Positions 22,407 through 30,726 of a stretch of 64,000 bases of DNA are shown here, piece after piece. Both the position numbers and the translations under genes were made by a program. Under the pieces are notes generated by a model. It worked only from the letters and a program-made list of their open reading frames with translations, was not told the origin of the DNA and searched no databases. This DNA comes from Klebsiella oxytoca (GTDB lineage Bacteria > Pseudomonadota > Gammaproteobacteria > Enterobacterales > Enterobacteriaceae): NCBI RefSeq assembly GCF_009707385.1, contig NZ_CP046115.1, positions 4,960,001 to 5,024,000 of the forward strand, given 5' to 3'. Each line of letters starts with the position of its first letter. The stretch's first letter is position 1.

Positions 22407-23076
22407 GGCTAACCTTAGCTAATTCACTACGCATTTGTTCGACCACTGCTTTGTAGTCCGGCTGATCGAAAATGGCCGAACCGGCAACAAACATATCCGC
22501 GCCGGCGGCAGCGATCTCAGCGATATTACTCACTTTTACGCCGCCATCGACTTCCAGACGAATGTCGTAGCCGGATTCATCAATACGGCGGCGAACCTGA
22601 CGTAGTTTATCCAGAGTGTGCGGAATAAAAGACTGGCCGCCAAAGCCCGGGTTTACAGACATCAGCAAAATGACATCCAGCTTATCCATCACGTAATCAA
22701 GATAGCTCAGCGAGGTGGCGGGGTTAAACACCAGACCAGCTTTACAGCCGTGCTCTTTAATAAGCTGCAGCGTGCGATCCACGTGTTCAGAGGCTTCCGG
22801 ATGGAAAGTAATGATGCTGGCGCCAGCCGCGGCAAAATCAGGGATGATGCGGTCAACCGGTTTGACCATCAAATGTACATCTATCGGCGCGGTGATACCG
22901 TAATTTCTCAGTGATTTCAGTACCATCGGACCAATGGTCAGATTCGGCACGTAGTGGTTGTCCATCACGTCAAAGTGCACGACATCGGCACCAGCAGCCA
23001 ACGCCCTGGCGGTATCCTCACCCAGACGGGCAAAATCAGCCGACAAAATCGAAGGGGCAATCAAATACTGCTTCAT
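22399..23076 (-). CDS. rpe: Ribulose-phosphate 3-epimerase
   Basis: A 225-residue TIM-barrel metalloenzyme interconverting ribulose 5-phosphate and xylulose 5-phosphate in the pentose phosphate pathway. Conserved metal/catalytic blocks are [34 protein letters not shown] and LEVDGGV. I used the ATG at 23076 (MKQYLIAPS): AAGGAG lies six bases before it, whereas for the ATG at 23082 the Shine-Dalgarno would touch the start. Confidence 0.97.
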   Translation of the reverse strand: MKQYLIAPSILSADFARLGEDTARALAAGADVVHFDVMDNHYVPNLTIGPMVLKSLRNYGITAPIDVHLMVKPVDRIIPDFAAAGASIITFHPEASEHVDRTLQLIKEHGCKAGLVFNPATSLSYLDYVMDKLDVILLMSVNPGFGGQSFIPHTLDKLRQVRRRIDESGYDIRLEVDGGVKVSNIAEIAAAGADMFVAGSAIFDQPDYKAVVEQMRSELAKVSHG

Positions 23077-23093
23077 CCGCATCTCCTTGAAAT

Positions 23094-23921
23094 TTATTTG
23101 GTCTTGGGCGGACGGTACAGAGCCAGAAGCTCGTCCACCTTCTTACGTGTACCACCGTTACTGCTAATACTGCGTCGAACCTTCACAATATGCGTCTCAG
23201 CGGCATTTTTATACCACTCCTGAGTGAGCGGCGTGCGATGGTTTGAAATAAGCACTGGAATACGCTTTTTCATTAGCGATTCCGCTTTTTTAGCCAGCAG
23301 CTCCTGCTGTTCCTGGCTAAAGCTGTTCGTATGATAAGCCGTAAAATTCGCCGTTGACGACAGCGGCGCGTAAGGGGGATCGCAGTAAACCACCGAACGG
23401 TTATCTGCTCGCTTCATGCAGTCTTCATAAGACTCACAATGAAACTCGGCATGCTGCGCCTTCTCCGCAAAATGGTAGAGCTCTGCTTCGGGAAAGTAGG
23501 GCCTTTTATAGCGGCCAAACGGCACGTTAAACTCACCGCGCAGGTTGTAACGGCACAGACCGTTGTAACCATGACGGTTCAGATAAAGAAACAGCACCGC
23601 GCGACGCAGGGGTTCCTTGCTAAGGTTGAACTCATCACGTAACTGATAATACTGTTCCGCAACGTTGTTCTCTGGCGTAAACATCTCACGCGCAGCCGCT
23701 ACATATTCATCGGTTTGCAGTTTGACGATGTTATACAGACTAATCAAATCACTATTGATATCAGCGAGGATATAACGAGAAAAGTCGGTATTCAGAAATA
23801 CCGACCCGGCGCCCACGAAGGGCTCAATCAAGCAATCACCCTGCGGCAAATGCTTTTTAATATCGTCGAGCAGGGGGTATTTCCCCCCCGCCCATTTCAG
23901 AAAAGCGCGATTCTTTTTCAT
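23094..23921 (-). CDS. dam: DNA adenine methyltransferase Dam
   Basis: A 275-residue N6-adenine methyltransferase specific for GATC, used in mismatch repair, replication timing and gene regulation. The SAM-binding block [15 protein letters not shown] is at residues 7-21, the [10 protein letters not shown] motif at 35-44, and the catalytic DPPY at 181-184, the same position as in E. coli Dam (278 residues). It sits in the aroK-trpS superoperon between damX and rpe, with 17 bases to rpe. Confidence 0.98.
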   Translation of the reverse strand: MKKNRAFLKWAGGKYPLLDDIKKHLPQGDCLIEPFVGAGSVFLNTDFSRYILADINSDLISLYNIVKLQTDEYVAAAREMFTPENNVAEQYYQLRDEFNLSKEPLRRAVLFLYLNRHGYNGLCRYNLRGEFNVPFGRYKRPYFPEAELYHFAEKAQHAEFHCESYEDCMKRADNRSVVYCDPPYAPLSSTANFTAYHTNSFSQEQQELLAKKAESLMKKRIPVLISNHRTPLTQEWYKNAAETHIVKVRRSISSNGGTRKKVDELLALYRPPKTK

Positions 23922-23999
23922 GCTGCCTAACTAATTACACATTCTCCGGCTGTGGAGAAAGCTCCGACAGCATCCTGCGCTTCAGACTACATCGCGGCA

Positions 24000-25286
24000 T
24001 TATTTCAGATCAGACTGAACCTGATGCAGCGGTTTTGCCCACGGATTTTTTGCCTGTACATCTGCTGGCAGAGTGGCAACAGCACGTTTCGCTTCATCTT
24101 TCGAAGCGTAAATACCGCTCACCAGAACATACCAGGGCTGACCGTTACGCGTAGTCTCATAGACAACATATTTTTCCAGCTTCTCTTTCTTCGCCCAACT
24201 GTTGAGGTTGTTGTAGTTAGAAGAACTACTGAGCTGAAGAGTGTAATGGCCGGACGGCGCGGACTTCATCGAGCCGACATCACCCGCGCTTTTACCCGTA
24301 GAAGCCGCTGCTGCCGGAGCGGCAGCAGCAGTTGCTGCTGGAGCGGTAGCGGCAGTCGCAGCCGGTTTGGTCTGCGCAGTTGCGGCAGGCTTTGTCGTCT
24401 GAGCTGTTGCTGGAGCTGTGGTCGCGACGCTTTCCACGCGCTTAGGCTGAGCTGGAGCTGGCTTCGGCTGTGCTGTCGCTTTCGCCGTTGTCTGCGGTTT
24501 CGGTTCGATAACCGTATGTTTACGCTCAGCCGGACGCGTTGCCGTTGTTGCCGCTGCCGTCTGACGCTCCGTGGTGGCCTGGCGCGGGGCGGCACCATTG
24601 CGCACCGGAGCTACGGTAGCAGGTTCAGTTGGTAGAGTAGAATTTGCCACAGCGCTGTCAATCTGGCCCTGCTGCTGGGTCAGCGCGTTGTTCAGGTCGC
24701 CCTGAACTTCAACACGCTGCTGGCCTTGTGGTTCAGCGGTAGTCTGGCCCTGAGTCGGATTAGAAGCAATCGGCGGCAGGGAAACATCCTGCGGCTGCGA
24801 ATTGCTCGTCGTTGACGACTCCTGAGCTGCAGGCTGGGTGTTATTGTCCTGAGCGCCGGACAAGTTAATACTTTTCTCACCGGAAGCCGTTTGCTCGCTG
24901 GATGAGGAAGACGGTGATTTAAGCGCGGAGCCGACGCCAACGATCAGCAGTAGCAGAACGAGGATCCCCACGCCCATCATGATGTACTGACGAGATGCCG
25001 GTTTCGCTGGGGCCTTTTTACGCTTACGTGGACGACGCTCAACCTGACGCTCTGCGTCATCGCTTTCGTCAGTCTCTATTTCTTCATACTCTTCATACTG
25101 TTCTTCGTCGCGCTCACGGCGTGCTTTGCTACCGCGCGTCGGGCGACCATCGTCAGCCTCATCAAGATCGACATCATCAAAATTGATCTGCGGATCGGCA
25201 TCACGCTCTGAAGACTGACGAGAACGACCAGTACGACGATCGCTGCGATCGGCTTTCATATCGTCTTCTGGTTTTAATTCATCCAT
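24000..25286 (-). CDS. damX: Cell-division protein DamX (SPOR domain)
   Basis: A 428-residue single-pass inner-membrane protein that localises to the division septum through its C-terminal SPOR domain (~residues 346-424, beginning [18 protein letters not shown]), which binds denuded peptidoglycan. A charged cytoplasmic part (1-~95, with an Arg/Lys patch [12 protein letters not shown]) precedes a membrane segment at 101-122. The periplasmic linker (~125-340) is low complexity, rich in Ala, Thr, Gln and Pro, and very repetitive around residues 290-335. Length equals E. coli DamX. It lies between aroB and dam. Confidence 0.95.
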   Translation of the reverse strand: MDELKPEDDMKADRSDRRTGRSRQSSERDADPQINFDDVDLDEADDGRPTRGSKARRERDEEQYEEYEEIETDESDDAERQVERRPRKRKKAPAKPASRQYIMMGVGILVLLLLIVGVGSALKSPSSSSSEQTASGEKSINLSGAQDNNTQPAAQESSTTSNSQPQDVSLPPIASNPTQGQTTAEPQGQQRVEVQGDLNNALTQQQGQIDSAVANSTLPTEPATVAPVRNGAAPRQATTERQTAAATTATRPAERKHTVIEPKPQTTAKATAQPKPAPAQPKRVESVATTAPATAQTTKPAATAQTKPAATAATAPAATAAAAPAAAASTGKSAGDVGSMKSAPSGHYTLQLSSSSNYNNLNSWAKKEKLEKYVVYETTRNGQPWYVLVSGIYASKDEAKRAVATLPADVQAKNPWAKPLHQVQSDLK

Positions 25287-25370
25287 TTAACACCCCACTA
25301 AAAGGCTTATGCTCACGACTATTGCACGTCACCCGAAATGATAACGCCGCGCGAACGCGGCCAGACCTTC

Positions 25371-26465
25371 TTATTGTTGCGCCTGCTGCGTATCAGCAAT
25401 CGCGCCAAGAACAACATCATGCGGTACTCCGCCGCGTATCTCGCTCTTCCCTATTGCGAGGGGTAGCACCAGCCGCATCTCGCCTGCCAGCACCTTTTTG
25501 TCACGCATCATGTGGGGCAAATACGCGTCTGCTGCCATCTCCTGAGGACCACATACCGGCAAGCCAGCACGTTGCAACAGATGAATAATTCGCTGCGTAT
25601 CCTGCGGATTAAACCTTCCCAAACGCTCAGACGCATGTGCCGCCATCACCATACCGGCAGCTACCGCTTCACCATGCAGCCAATTACCGTAGCCCATTTC
25701 AGCTTCGATAGCATGACCAAAAGTATGACCAAGATTGAGTAAAGCACGTAACCCGGTTTCTCGCTCGTCGGCAGCGACAACTTCAGCTTTCAGCTCACAA
25801 CAACGACGAATACAGTACGCCATTGCTTTTTCATCCAGCGCCATCAAGGCATCGATGTTATTTTCCAGCCAGTCAAAGAATTCGCCATCAAGAATGATGC
25901 CGTACTTTATCACTTCAGCCATGCCGGAGGAGAGCTCGCGCTTCGGCAGCGTTTTGAGACAGTTGAGGTCGACAACAACGGATACCGGCTGCCAGAAGGC
26001 GCCAATCATATTTTTGCCGAGAGGATGGTTGACGGCGGTTTTGCCGCCGACCGAAGAGTCCACCTGTGACAGCAGGGTGGTTGGTACCTGGATAAAGCGC
26101 ACGCCACGCTGGTAGCTGGCAGCGGCAAATCCGGTTAAATCACCGATCACCCCACCGCCGAGCGCCACTAAAGTAGTGTCGCGGCCGTGTGGTTTTTGCA
26201 ATAGCGCAGTAAAAACGGTATCCATTACCGTCAGGCTTTTAAACTGCTCGCCGTCGGGAAGAATCACGCTATCGACTTTTATTCCCGCTTGCTCAAGTAC
26301 GGAGCGCACGGTATCCAGATAAAGCGGCGCCAGCGTTTCATTGGTGACCAGCATAACCTGGTCGCCGGATTTCAGTGGCAGGAAGGAAGCTGGATCGTTA
26401 AACAAACCAGCCGCGATGGTAATCGGGTAACTACGTTCCCCGAGAGTTACAGTAAGCCTCTCCAT
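25371..26465 (-). CDS. aroB: 3-dehydroquinate synthase
   Basis: A 364-residue NAD+- and Zn2+-dependent enzyme, step 2 of the shikimate pathway. The nucleotide-binding [33 protein letters not shown] and the metal site blocks [24 protein letters not shown] and [11 protein letters not shown] are all present. E. coli AroB is 362. It is cotranscribed with aroK (54-base gap). Confidence 0.97.
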   Translation of the reverse strand: MERLTVTLGERSYPITIAAGLFNDPASFLPLKSGDQVMLVTNETLAPLYLDTVRSVLEQAGIKVDSVILPDGEQFKSLTVMDTVFTALLQKPHGRDTTLVALGGGVIGDLTGFAAASYQRGVRFIQVPTTLLSQVDSSVGGKTAVNHPLGKNMIGAFWQPVSVVVDLNCLKTLPKRELSSGMAEVIKYGIILDGEFFDWLENNIDALMALDEKAMAYCIRRCCELKAEVVAADERETGLRALLNLGHTFGHAIEAEMGYGNWLHGEAVAAGMVMAAHASERLGRFNPQDTQRIIHLLQRAGLPVCGPQEMAADAYLPHMMRDKKVLAGEMRLVLPLAIGKSEIRGGVPHDVVLGAIADTQQAQQ

Positions 26466-26519
26466 AACGCGACGTCCACCTCAGTTGCTTTTACTCTGAC
26501 GCACTTTATTAAGCCAGAA

Positions 26520-27041
26520 TCAGTTGCTTTCCAGCATATGAATAATCTGGTTTGCTACCACTTTCGCGCTTTGATCGTCAGTGCGGATAGTGACATCAGC
26601 AATCTCTTCATACAGCGGATTACGTTCGTCTGCCAACGCTTCCAGAACTTCGCGAGGCGGCGCATCAACTTGTAACAAAGGACGCTTTTTATCGCGCTGC
26701 GTACGGGCAAGCTGCTTTTCGATAGTTGTTTCCAGGTAGACCACCACGCCGCGGGCGGAGAGACGGTTACGCGTTTCACGGGATTTTACAGAGCCACCGC
26801 CGGTTGCCAGCACGATTCCCTGTTTTTCCGTCAACTCATTGATGATTTTTTCTTCACGGTCGCGGAAGCCGTCTTCGCCTTCTACATCAAAGACCCAACC
26901 CACATCTGCGCCAGTGCGTTTCTCAATTTCTTGATCGGAATCGTAAAATTCCATGTTGAGCTGTTGGGCTAACTGGCGCCCAATAGTGCTTTTGCCGGCA
27001 CCCATAGGCCCAACCAGAAAGATATTGCGTTTCTCTGCCAT
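26520..27041 (-). CDS. aroK: Shikimate kinase I
   Basis: A 173-residue P-loop kinase phosphorylating shikimate. The Walker A GPMGAGKS is at 11-18, [11 protein letters not shown] provides the shikimate-binding Asp, and GFRDREEKI and LATGGGSV follow as in the family. It is identical in length to E. coli AroK and is the first gene of the superoperon. The 269-bp spacer to hofQ holds its promoter and the end of the hof operon; no gene is seen there. Confidence 0.97.
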   Translation of the reverse strand: MAEKRNIFLVGPMGAGKSTIGRQLAQQLNMEFYDSDQEIEKRTGADVGWVFDVEGEDGFRDREEKIINELTEKQGIVLATGGGSVKSRETRNRLSARGVVVYLETTIEKQLARTQRDKKRPLLQVDAPPREVLEALADERNPLYEEIADVTIRTDDQSAKVVANQIIHMLESN

Positions 27042-27310
27042 TTTTTCGGTACTACTAAGACTATTCGTTAATGGTAAACCCGCTTCGCAGACACCCAGCG
27101 CAGCAGGACATGAACTGAAACCTCATATGCAATAGAGCGAGAGTCAGACTAAAAATTATCTCAATACTCCGGCTGGTTTGGCAACAGAATAAATCACCGG
27201 ACAAGAAAGGGAGGATTGATGTCGTACCCGACTCTCAAATCGGTACCCCTTGTATGCTAAATCCGTCCTCACGTCAAACACCTGAAACGTGTTTAGCATG
27301 AAAAACCCGC

Positions 27311-28552
27311 CTAATGCGCTGCCAGAATACGTGGAGTAATGAATACAACCAGTTCACGTCGTTCGTTATCCTTACCATCACGGCGAAACAGCTGACCAAG
27401 CCAGGGAATGTCGCTAAGTAGAGGAATACCATCGCGAGAAGATTTATTTTTTTGCGAAAAAATCCCCCCCAAAGCCAGGGTCTCGCCGCTTTTTACTTCA
27501 ACCTGGGTTTCAATTTCTTGTTTATCGATAGCCAGTACTTCACCATTTTCCTGCTTGAGCACCTGGCCCGGCGTATTTTCGCTAATTCGAAGTTTTAAAC
27601 GCACCCGATCTTTATATAGCACCGTCGGCGTCACCTCCATTCCCAGTACCGCTTCTTTAAACTCAACGGAGGTCGCGCCGCTTTCGCCGCTGGAAACCTG
27701 ATATGGTATCTCGCTTCCCTGCTTAATGCTGGCGGGCTGCATATGCGAAGCCAGCAATCTGGGACTGGCGATGATGTCCACCTGCTGCTTCCGCTCAAGG
27801 GCAGAAAGTTCCAGCTCTAAAAGTCGCCCGCTAATGCGGCCGATATTAAACCCAGCTCTCGTACTGGCATCCCCCACCGCCAGATTGCTGCTCAAGGTTG
27901 TCAATTTACCGGAACCCGGAGGAGTGCCGGCGTCCGCCAGGCTCCACTTAACGCCCAGTTCGCGCAGGCTGGTTTCGCTCATGGAAACAATATGCGCCGC
28001 CAGCTCAACCTGGCCCACGGGCACGTCCATTTCAAGGGCCCATGCTTTTAACGCCGGAAGATGCCGGGCATCATCACGAATTAACAGGCGGTTAGTTCGT
28101 TTATCAACCGCCAGATGCCCACGCGCACTCAGCAGTTTTTCTCCGGCTTTAACCAGCTCTTCAGCATCAGCGTAGCGTAAGGCCATGCTATGCCCCTGCA
28201 AAGGAAGATTCTGCAGACGCTTCGCTCTTTCTGCCTCAAGCTGTGCCTGCTGCGCCTTTTGCCAGGATTGAGTATGAACATACAGCACTGAGCCTTGCTG
28301 GGTCAGGGCCAGACCGGCGGTATCGATAACCGAGCGCAGCGCCTGTAGCCAGGGCACATCCTTAAGATGGAGAGATATCGTGCCGCTGACGTCCGGAGCC
28401 ACCACGAGATTTTTTTGTTTTAATTCAGCCAGGGTTTGCAATACCTGGGCTACCGGCACATCATCGACGACCAACGACATCGGTAGATCTTTTTTTGCCG
28501 CGGCTCCCATCAGCGGCAGGAGCAAAAACAGCAGGCTTATCCATCGCATCAT
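27311..28552 (-). CDS. hofQ: HofQ, secretin homologue for DNA utilisation
   Basis: A 413-residue outer-membrane secretin, homologous to ComE/PilQ, thought to let external DNA pass so it can be used as a nutrient. It has an N-terminal signal peptide (MMRWISLLFLLLPLMGAAA), an STN/secretin N domain (LVVDDVPVAQVLQTLAELKQKN), and the secretin core with ASPRLLASHMQPASIKQGSEIPYQ and ELVVFITPRIL at the end. E. coli HofQ is 412. The start lies 92 bases inside hofP, so translation is tightly linked. Confidence 0.93.
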   Translation of the reverse strand: MMRWISLLFLLLPLMGAAAKKDLPMSLVVDDVPVAQVLQTLAELKQKNLVVAPDVSGTISLHLKDVPWLQALRSVIDTAGLALTQQGSVLYVHTQSWQKAQQAQLEAERAKRLQNLPLQGHSMALRYADAEELVKAGEKLLSARGHLAVDKRTNRLLIRDDARHLPALKAWALEMDVPVGQVELAAHIVSMSETSLRELGVKWSLADAGTPPGSGKLTTLSSNLAVGDASTRAGFNIGRISGRLLELELSALERKQQVDIIASPRLLASHMQPASIKQGSEIPYQVSSGESGATSVEFKEAVLGMEVTPTVLYKDRVRLKLRISENTPGQVLKQENGEVLAIDKQEIETQVEVKSGETLALGGIFSQKNKSSRDGIPLLSDIPWLGQLFRRDGKDNERRELVVFITPRILAAH

Positions 28553-28868
28553 TCTTTATTCCTTTTCGTAGCCAGACCCACTGTGCAGGTTCACACCCAG
28601 AGCCGGTTGAAATTACAATTTTCTCGGATGTCAGGAGGGTAACCCGCCAGCTGGTAGGCAACGTCTCATCTGTCCTCACGCGACGCCACTTCCCCGCGCT
28701 ATCCTGCAAGAGGCCAATCGGCATTAGCGGATCGCCGATGGCTCCGCCGTAGCGCCACTGGCTAAGCTGCGCCGTACGGCAGGTATCGGCTACTGGCTGG
28801 AACGGATCGCGTTCTTCCGCAAATAGCGGTAACGGAAAAATCAATAAACACCACCACCTACGGCGCAT
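28461..28868 (-). CDS. hofP: HofP, DNA-utilisation operon protein (PilP-like)
   Basis: A 135-residue exported protein with a signal-like N-terminus (MRRRWWCLLIFPLPLFAEE) and the RDPFQP motif found in PilP/HofP proteins. E. coli HofP is 134. The last ~30 codons are read in another frame as the start of hofQ (92-base overlap). Since the length agrees with E. coli, the overlap is probably native rather than a frameshift. Confidence 0.88.
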   Translation of the reverse strand: MRRRWWCLLIFPLPLFAEERDPFQPVADTCRTAQLSQWRYGGAIGDPLMPIGLLQDSAGKWRRVRTDETLPTSWRVTLLTSEKIVISTGSGCEPAQWVWLRKGIKNDAMDKPAVFAPAADGSRGKKRSTDVVGRR

Positions 28869-29298
28869 CTTCCGCCTCCAGCTGTAGAGTCAGCCGCAAA
28901 GCCTGTTTTTCCGGGTGCATTGAGAACCCGGTGATCTGCACCCCGCAGCGGGCCAGCCAGGAAAAGAGCGCTGGTACTGCCTGCCAGTTAACCGCCAGCT
29001 GCATCTCGCCTCCAGTTCCTGTCGGTCGCCAGGAGATAAGCGCCGCTCCTGCAACCGGAAGATCAACAGGAGAAAAGGCCTGCAGCCGCTCCTCATCGAT
29101 CGCGATGGCCTGCAGAGCTGCCCGCAGCGACAACAGTTTTCGCCACTGCTCCTGGGGACGCGTCGCTCGCCCCTCTTGTAATTCTGCCCGGGGCCACAGA
29201 AAGAACCCTGTCCAGGCACCGATAATAAGAACCAGAACGACAGCTATGGCGAACCGGCTTTTAGGTGCTATTAGCCAACGTTCAAGGCGTTCCTGCAT
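28858..29298 (-). CDS. hofO: HofO, DNA-utilisation operon protein (PilO-like)
   Basis: A 146-residue protein with one N-terminal membrane helix (FAIAVVLVLIIGAWTGFFLWP) and a small periplasmic domain, in the PilO position of the operon. Sequence identity with E. coli HofO is modest as far as I can judge, so the name rests mostly on order and topology. It overlaps hofN by 17 bases and hofP by 11. Confidence 0.87.
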   Translation of the reverse strand: MQERLERWLIAPKSRFAIAVVLVLIIGAWTGFFLWPRAELQEGRATRPQEQWRKLLSLRAALQAIAIDEERLQAFSPVDLPVAGAALISWRPTGTGGEMQLAVNWQAVPALFSWLARCGVQITGFSMHPEKQALRLTLQLEAEDAP

Positions 29299-29821
29299 TT
29301 GCGCTCTCTCCTGTCATTGAAAAGTGAAACAACCAGCGCCCTTCGCTATCGCGCTGCGTTTCACCAGTCCTGGGAGGACGAAATCCGCCGATCTTTCTCA
29401 GCGCTTTTTCCAGCGCGGCTACCTCCTTAAGATTCAACGTTAACCCGCTCAGCAGCAGGGTATCCTGACGGTATTCCAGGTGAGTTAACCAGGCTTGCGC
29501 CGGGATAAGCGCCGCTATCCCCTGCAATCTTGTCTGCCAGGCAGCGGTTTTGTCGCGCCGCAGCAGACGCAAGCGCCTTTGTTCCTGCTGCTGTAAACTC
29601 TGACGCATGTCCCGCTCACGCTGCTGAAAAGCGCTCTCAAGCCGGCTATCCGCATTTATCTTTGCCGTATCGAGCGCGTGTTCGGCCCTGTTGTTGAACC
29701 GTGAGGCAATCAGGGCCGCAAACAGAATAAGCAGCAAACTGACGATCAGCAGCCCCGTCCTCTGCAAACGCTGCCGTCGGCGAGTTTCGCGCCAGGGAAG
29801 AAAGTTTACGAGCTGGCTCAT
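29282..29821 (-). CDS. hofN: HofN, DNA-utilisation operon protein (PilN-like)
   Basis: A 179-residue bitopic membrane protein beginning MSQLVNFLPWRETRRRQRLQ, which contains the NFLPWR motif used by PilN proteins to bind PilM. One membrane helix follows (~23-42), then a coiled-coil-like Gln/Arg-rich part and a periplasmic domain. The start overlaps the hofM stop by four bases. Confidence 0.9.
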   Translation of the reverse strand: MSQLVNFLPWRETRRRQRLQRTGLLIVSLLLILFAALIASRFNNRAEHALDTAKINADSRLESAFQQRERDMRQSLQQQEQRRLRLLRRDKTAAWQTRLQGIAALIPAQAWLTHLEYRQDTLLLSGLTLNLKEVAALEKALRKIGGFRPPRTGETQRDSEGRWLFHFSMTGESANAGTP

Positions 29822-30609
29822 GAGCGACGCGCTCCCAGCGCCAGCCCCAGGGCAATGGTAAAACGCTCGCCATCGCTCGGCAGCGGAGGCTGCAGGCGAG
29901 AAATGACGCTCCAGGCGTCAAAGCTCTGCCCATCAAGCGATTCTGCGGTGCAGAGCCTGAACGCGCCGGCGTTGAGCTGTGAAACCAGGTGGGAAAAAGA
30001 GGGGACTTCGCTGCACGGACAGTATCCCCAACTATCGCTAGTTGCCCAGAGCCAGTTTGCTTCGTCACGCCACGCCAGCCCCTGAATCTCAGCGGGTAGC
30101 GAGGGGAGAAAAACGCTAAGCGCGCTGGCATCCGGAACAACGCCTACAACCCTGAGCTTCAGAAGATTTGCCAGGCGGCACAATACGTTAATATCCAACC
30201 GTTGCGCGGCGGTAACCCGCCAGCCATCGGCCGCGGTAGTTTCTGAATAGTCGACACATAGCGAAGATGCAGGCATTTCCAGCTGCTGCGACATGGCGCT
30301 GGCAATCCACGTTGCCTGCTCGCTTTCTCTTAATGAAATCTGCGGACGCGGGAGCTGTTTTTGCAACGTTCGCGCCGCCGGGAAAGCGATATACACTTGA
30401 TGTTGTAAAGGCAGCTCGCGCCGCCAGCTTTGCAGCTGCCGGGCCAGTGACTCTGCGTCCATCACCATTCCCTGCCGCACGGTGCCGGAAATTAGTGGGA
30501 TATTCCACCAGCGGCGCAGCGCCCAGCGTGAACGCTCATGTAATAATGCGACAATAGCAATATGGTCCTGCTGGATATGCATTCCTATGCGCCAGTTTCC
30601 AAAAGCCAT
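29818..30609 (-). CDS. hofM: HofM, DNA-utilisation operon protein (PilM-like)
   Basis: A 263-residue PilM-like actin-fold protein, first gene of hofMNOPQ and homologue of competence gene comA of Haemophilus. I chose MAFGNWRIGMHIQQDH at 30609: AAGGAG sits nine bases upstream and the length then fits E. coli HofM (259). A start at 30633 would add eight residues. Blocks such as VYIAFPAARTLQKQLPRP and ALGLALG near the C-terminus match the family. Competence-like operons in this group are expected to need CRP and Sxy. I did not find a convincing CRP-S site in the 117-base spacer to mrcA. Confidence 0.9.
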   Translation of the reverse strand: MAFGNWRIGMHIQQDHIAIVALLHERSRWALRRWWNIPLISGTVRQGMVMDAESLARQLQSWRRELPLQHQVYIAFPAARTLQKQLPRPQISLRESEQATWIASAMSQQLEMPASSLCVDYSETTAADGWRVTAAQRLDINVLCRLANLLKLRVVGVVPDASALSVFLPSLPAEIQGLAWRDEANWLWATSDSWGYCPCSEVPSFSHLVSQLNAGAFRLCTAESLDGQSFDAWSVISRLQPPLPSDGERFTIALGLALGARRS

Positions 30610-30726
30610 GCTTACGATCTCCTTATCAGCCAATATGCTTCGCTATATCAATGCACCAGGCTTGCCTTTATACTACTGCGCGTTTGTTTATAAACTGCCC
30701 AATGAAAACTAAATGAGAAATCTCCG

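Noticed and set aside
28461..28868. hofP as a frameshifted or over-extended gene because it overlaps hofQ by 92 bases
   Set aside because: Its length agrees with E. coli HofP and the whole frame is open, so the overlap is most likely native.
30610..30726. CRP-S (Sxy-dependent) site before hofM
   Set aside because: The best candidate has only weak half-sites compared with TGCGA-N6-TCGCA, so I do not list it.
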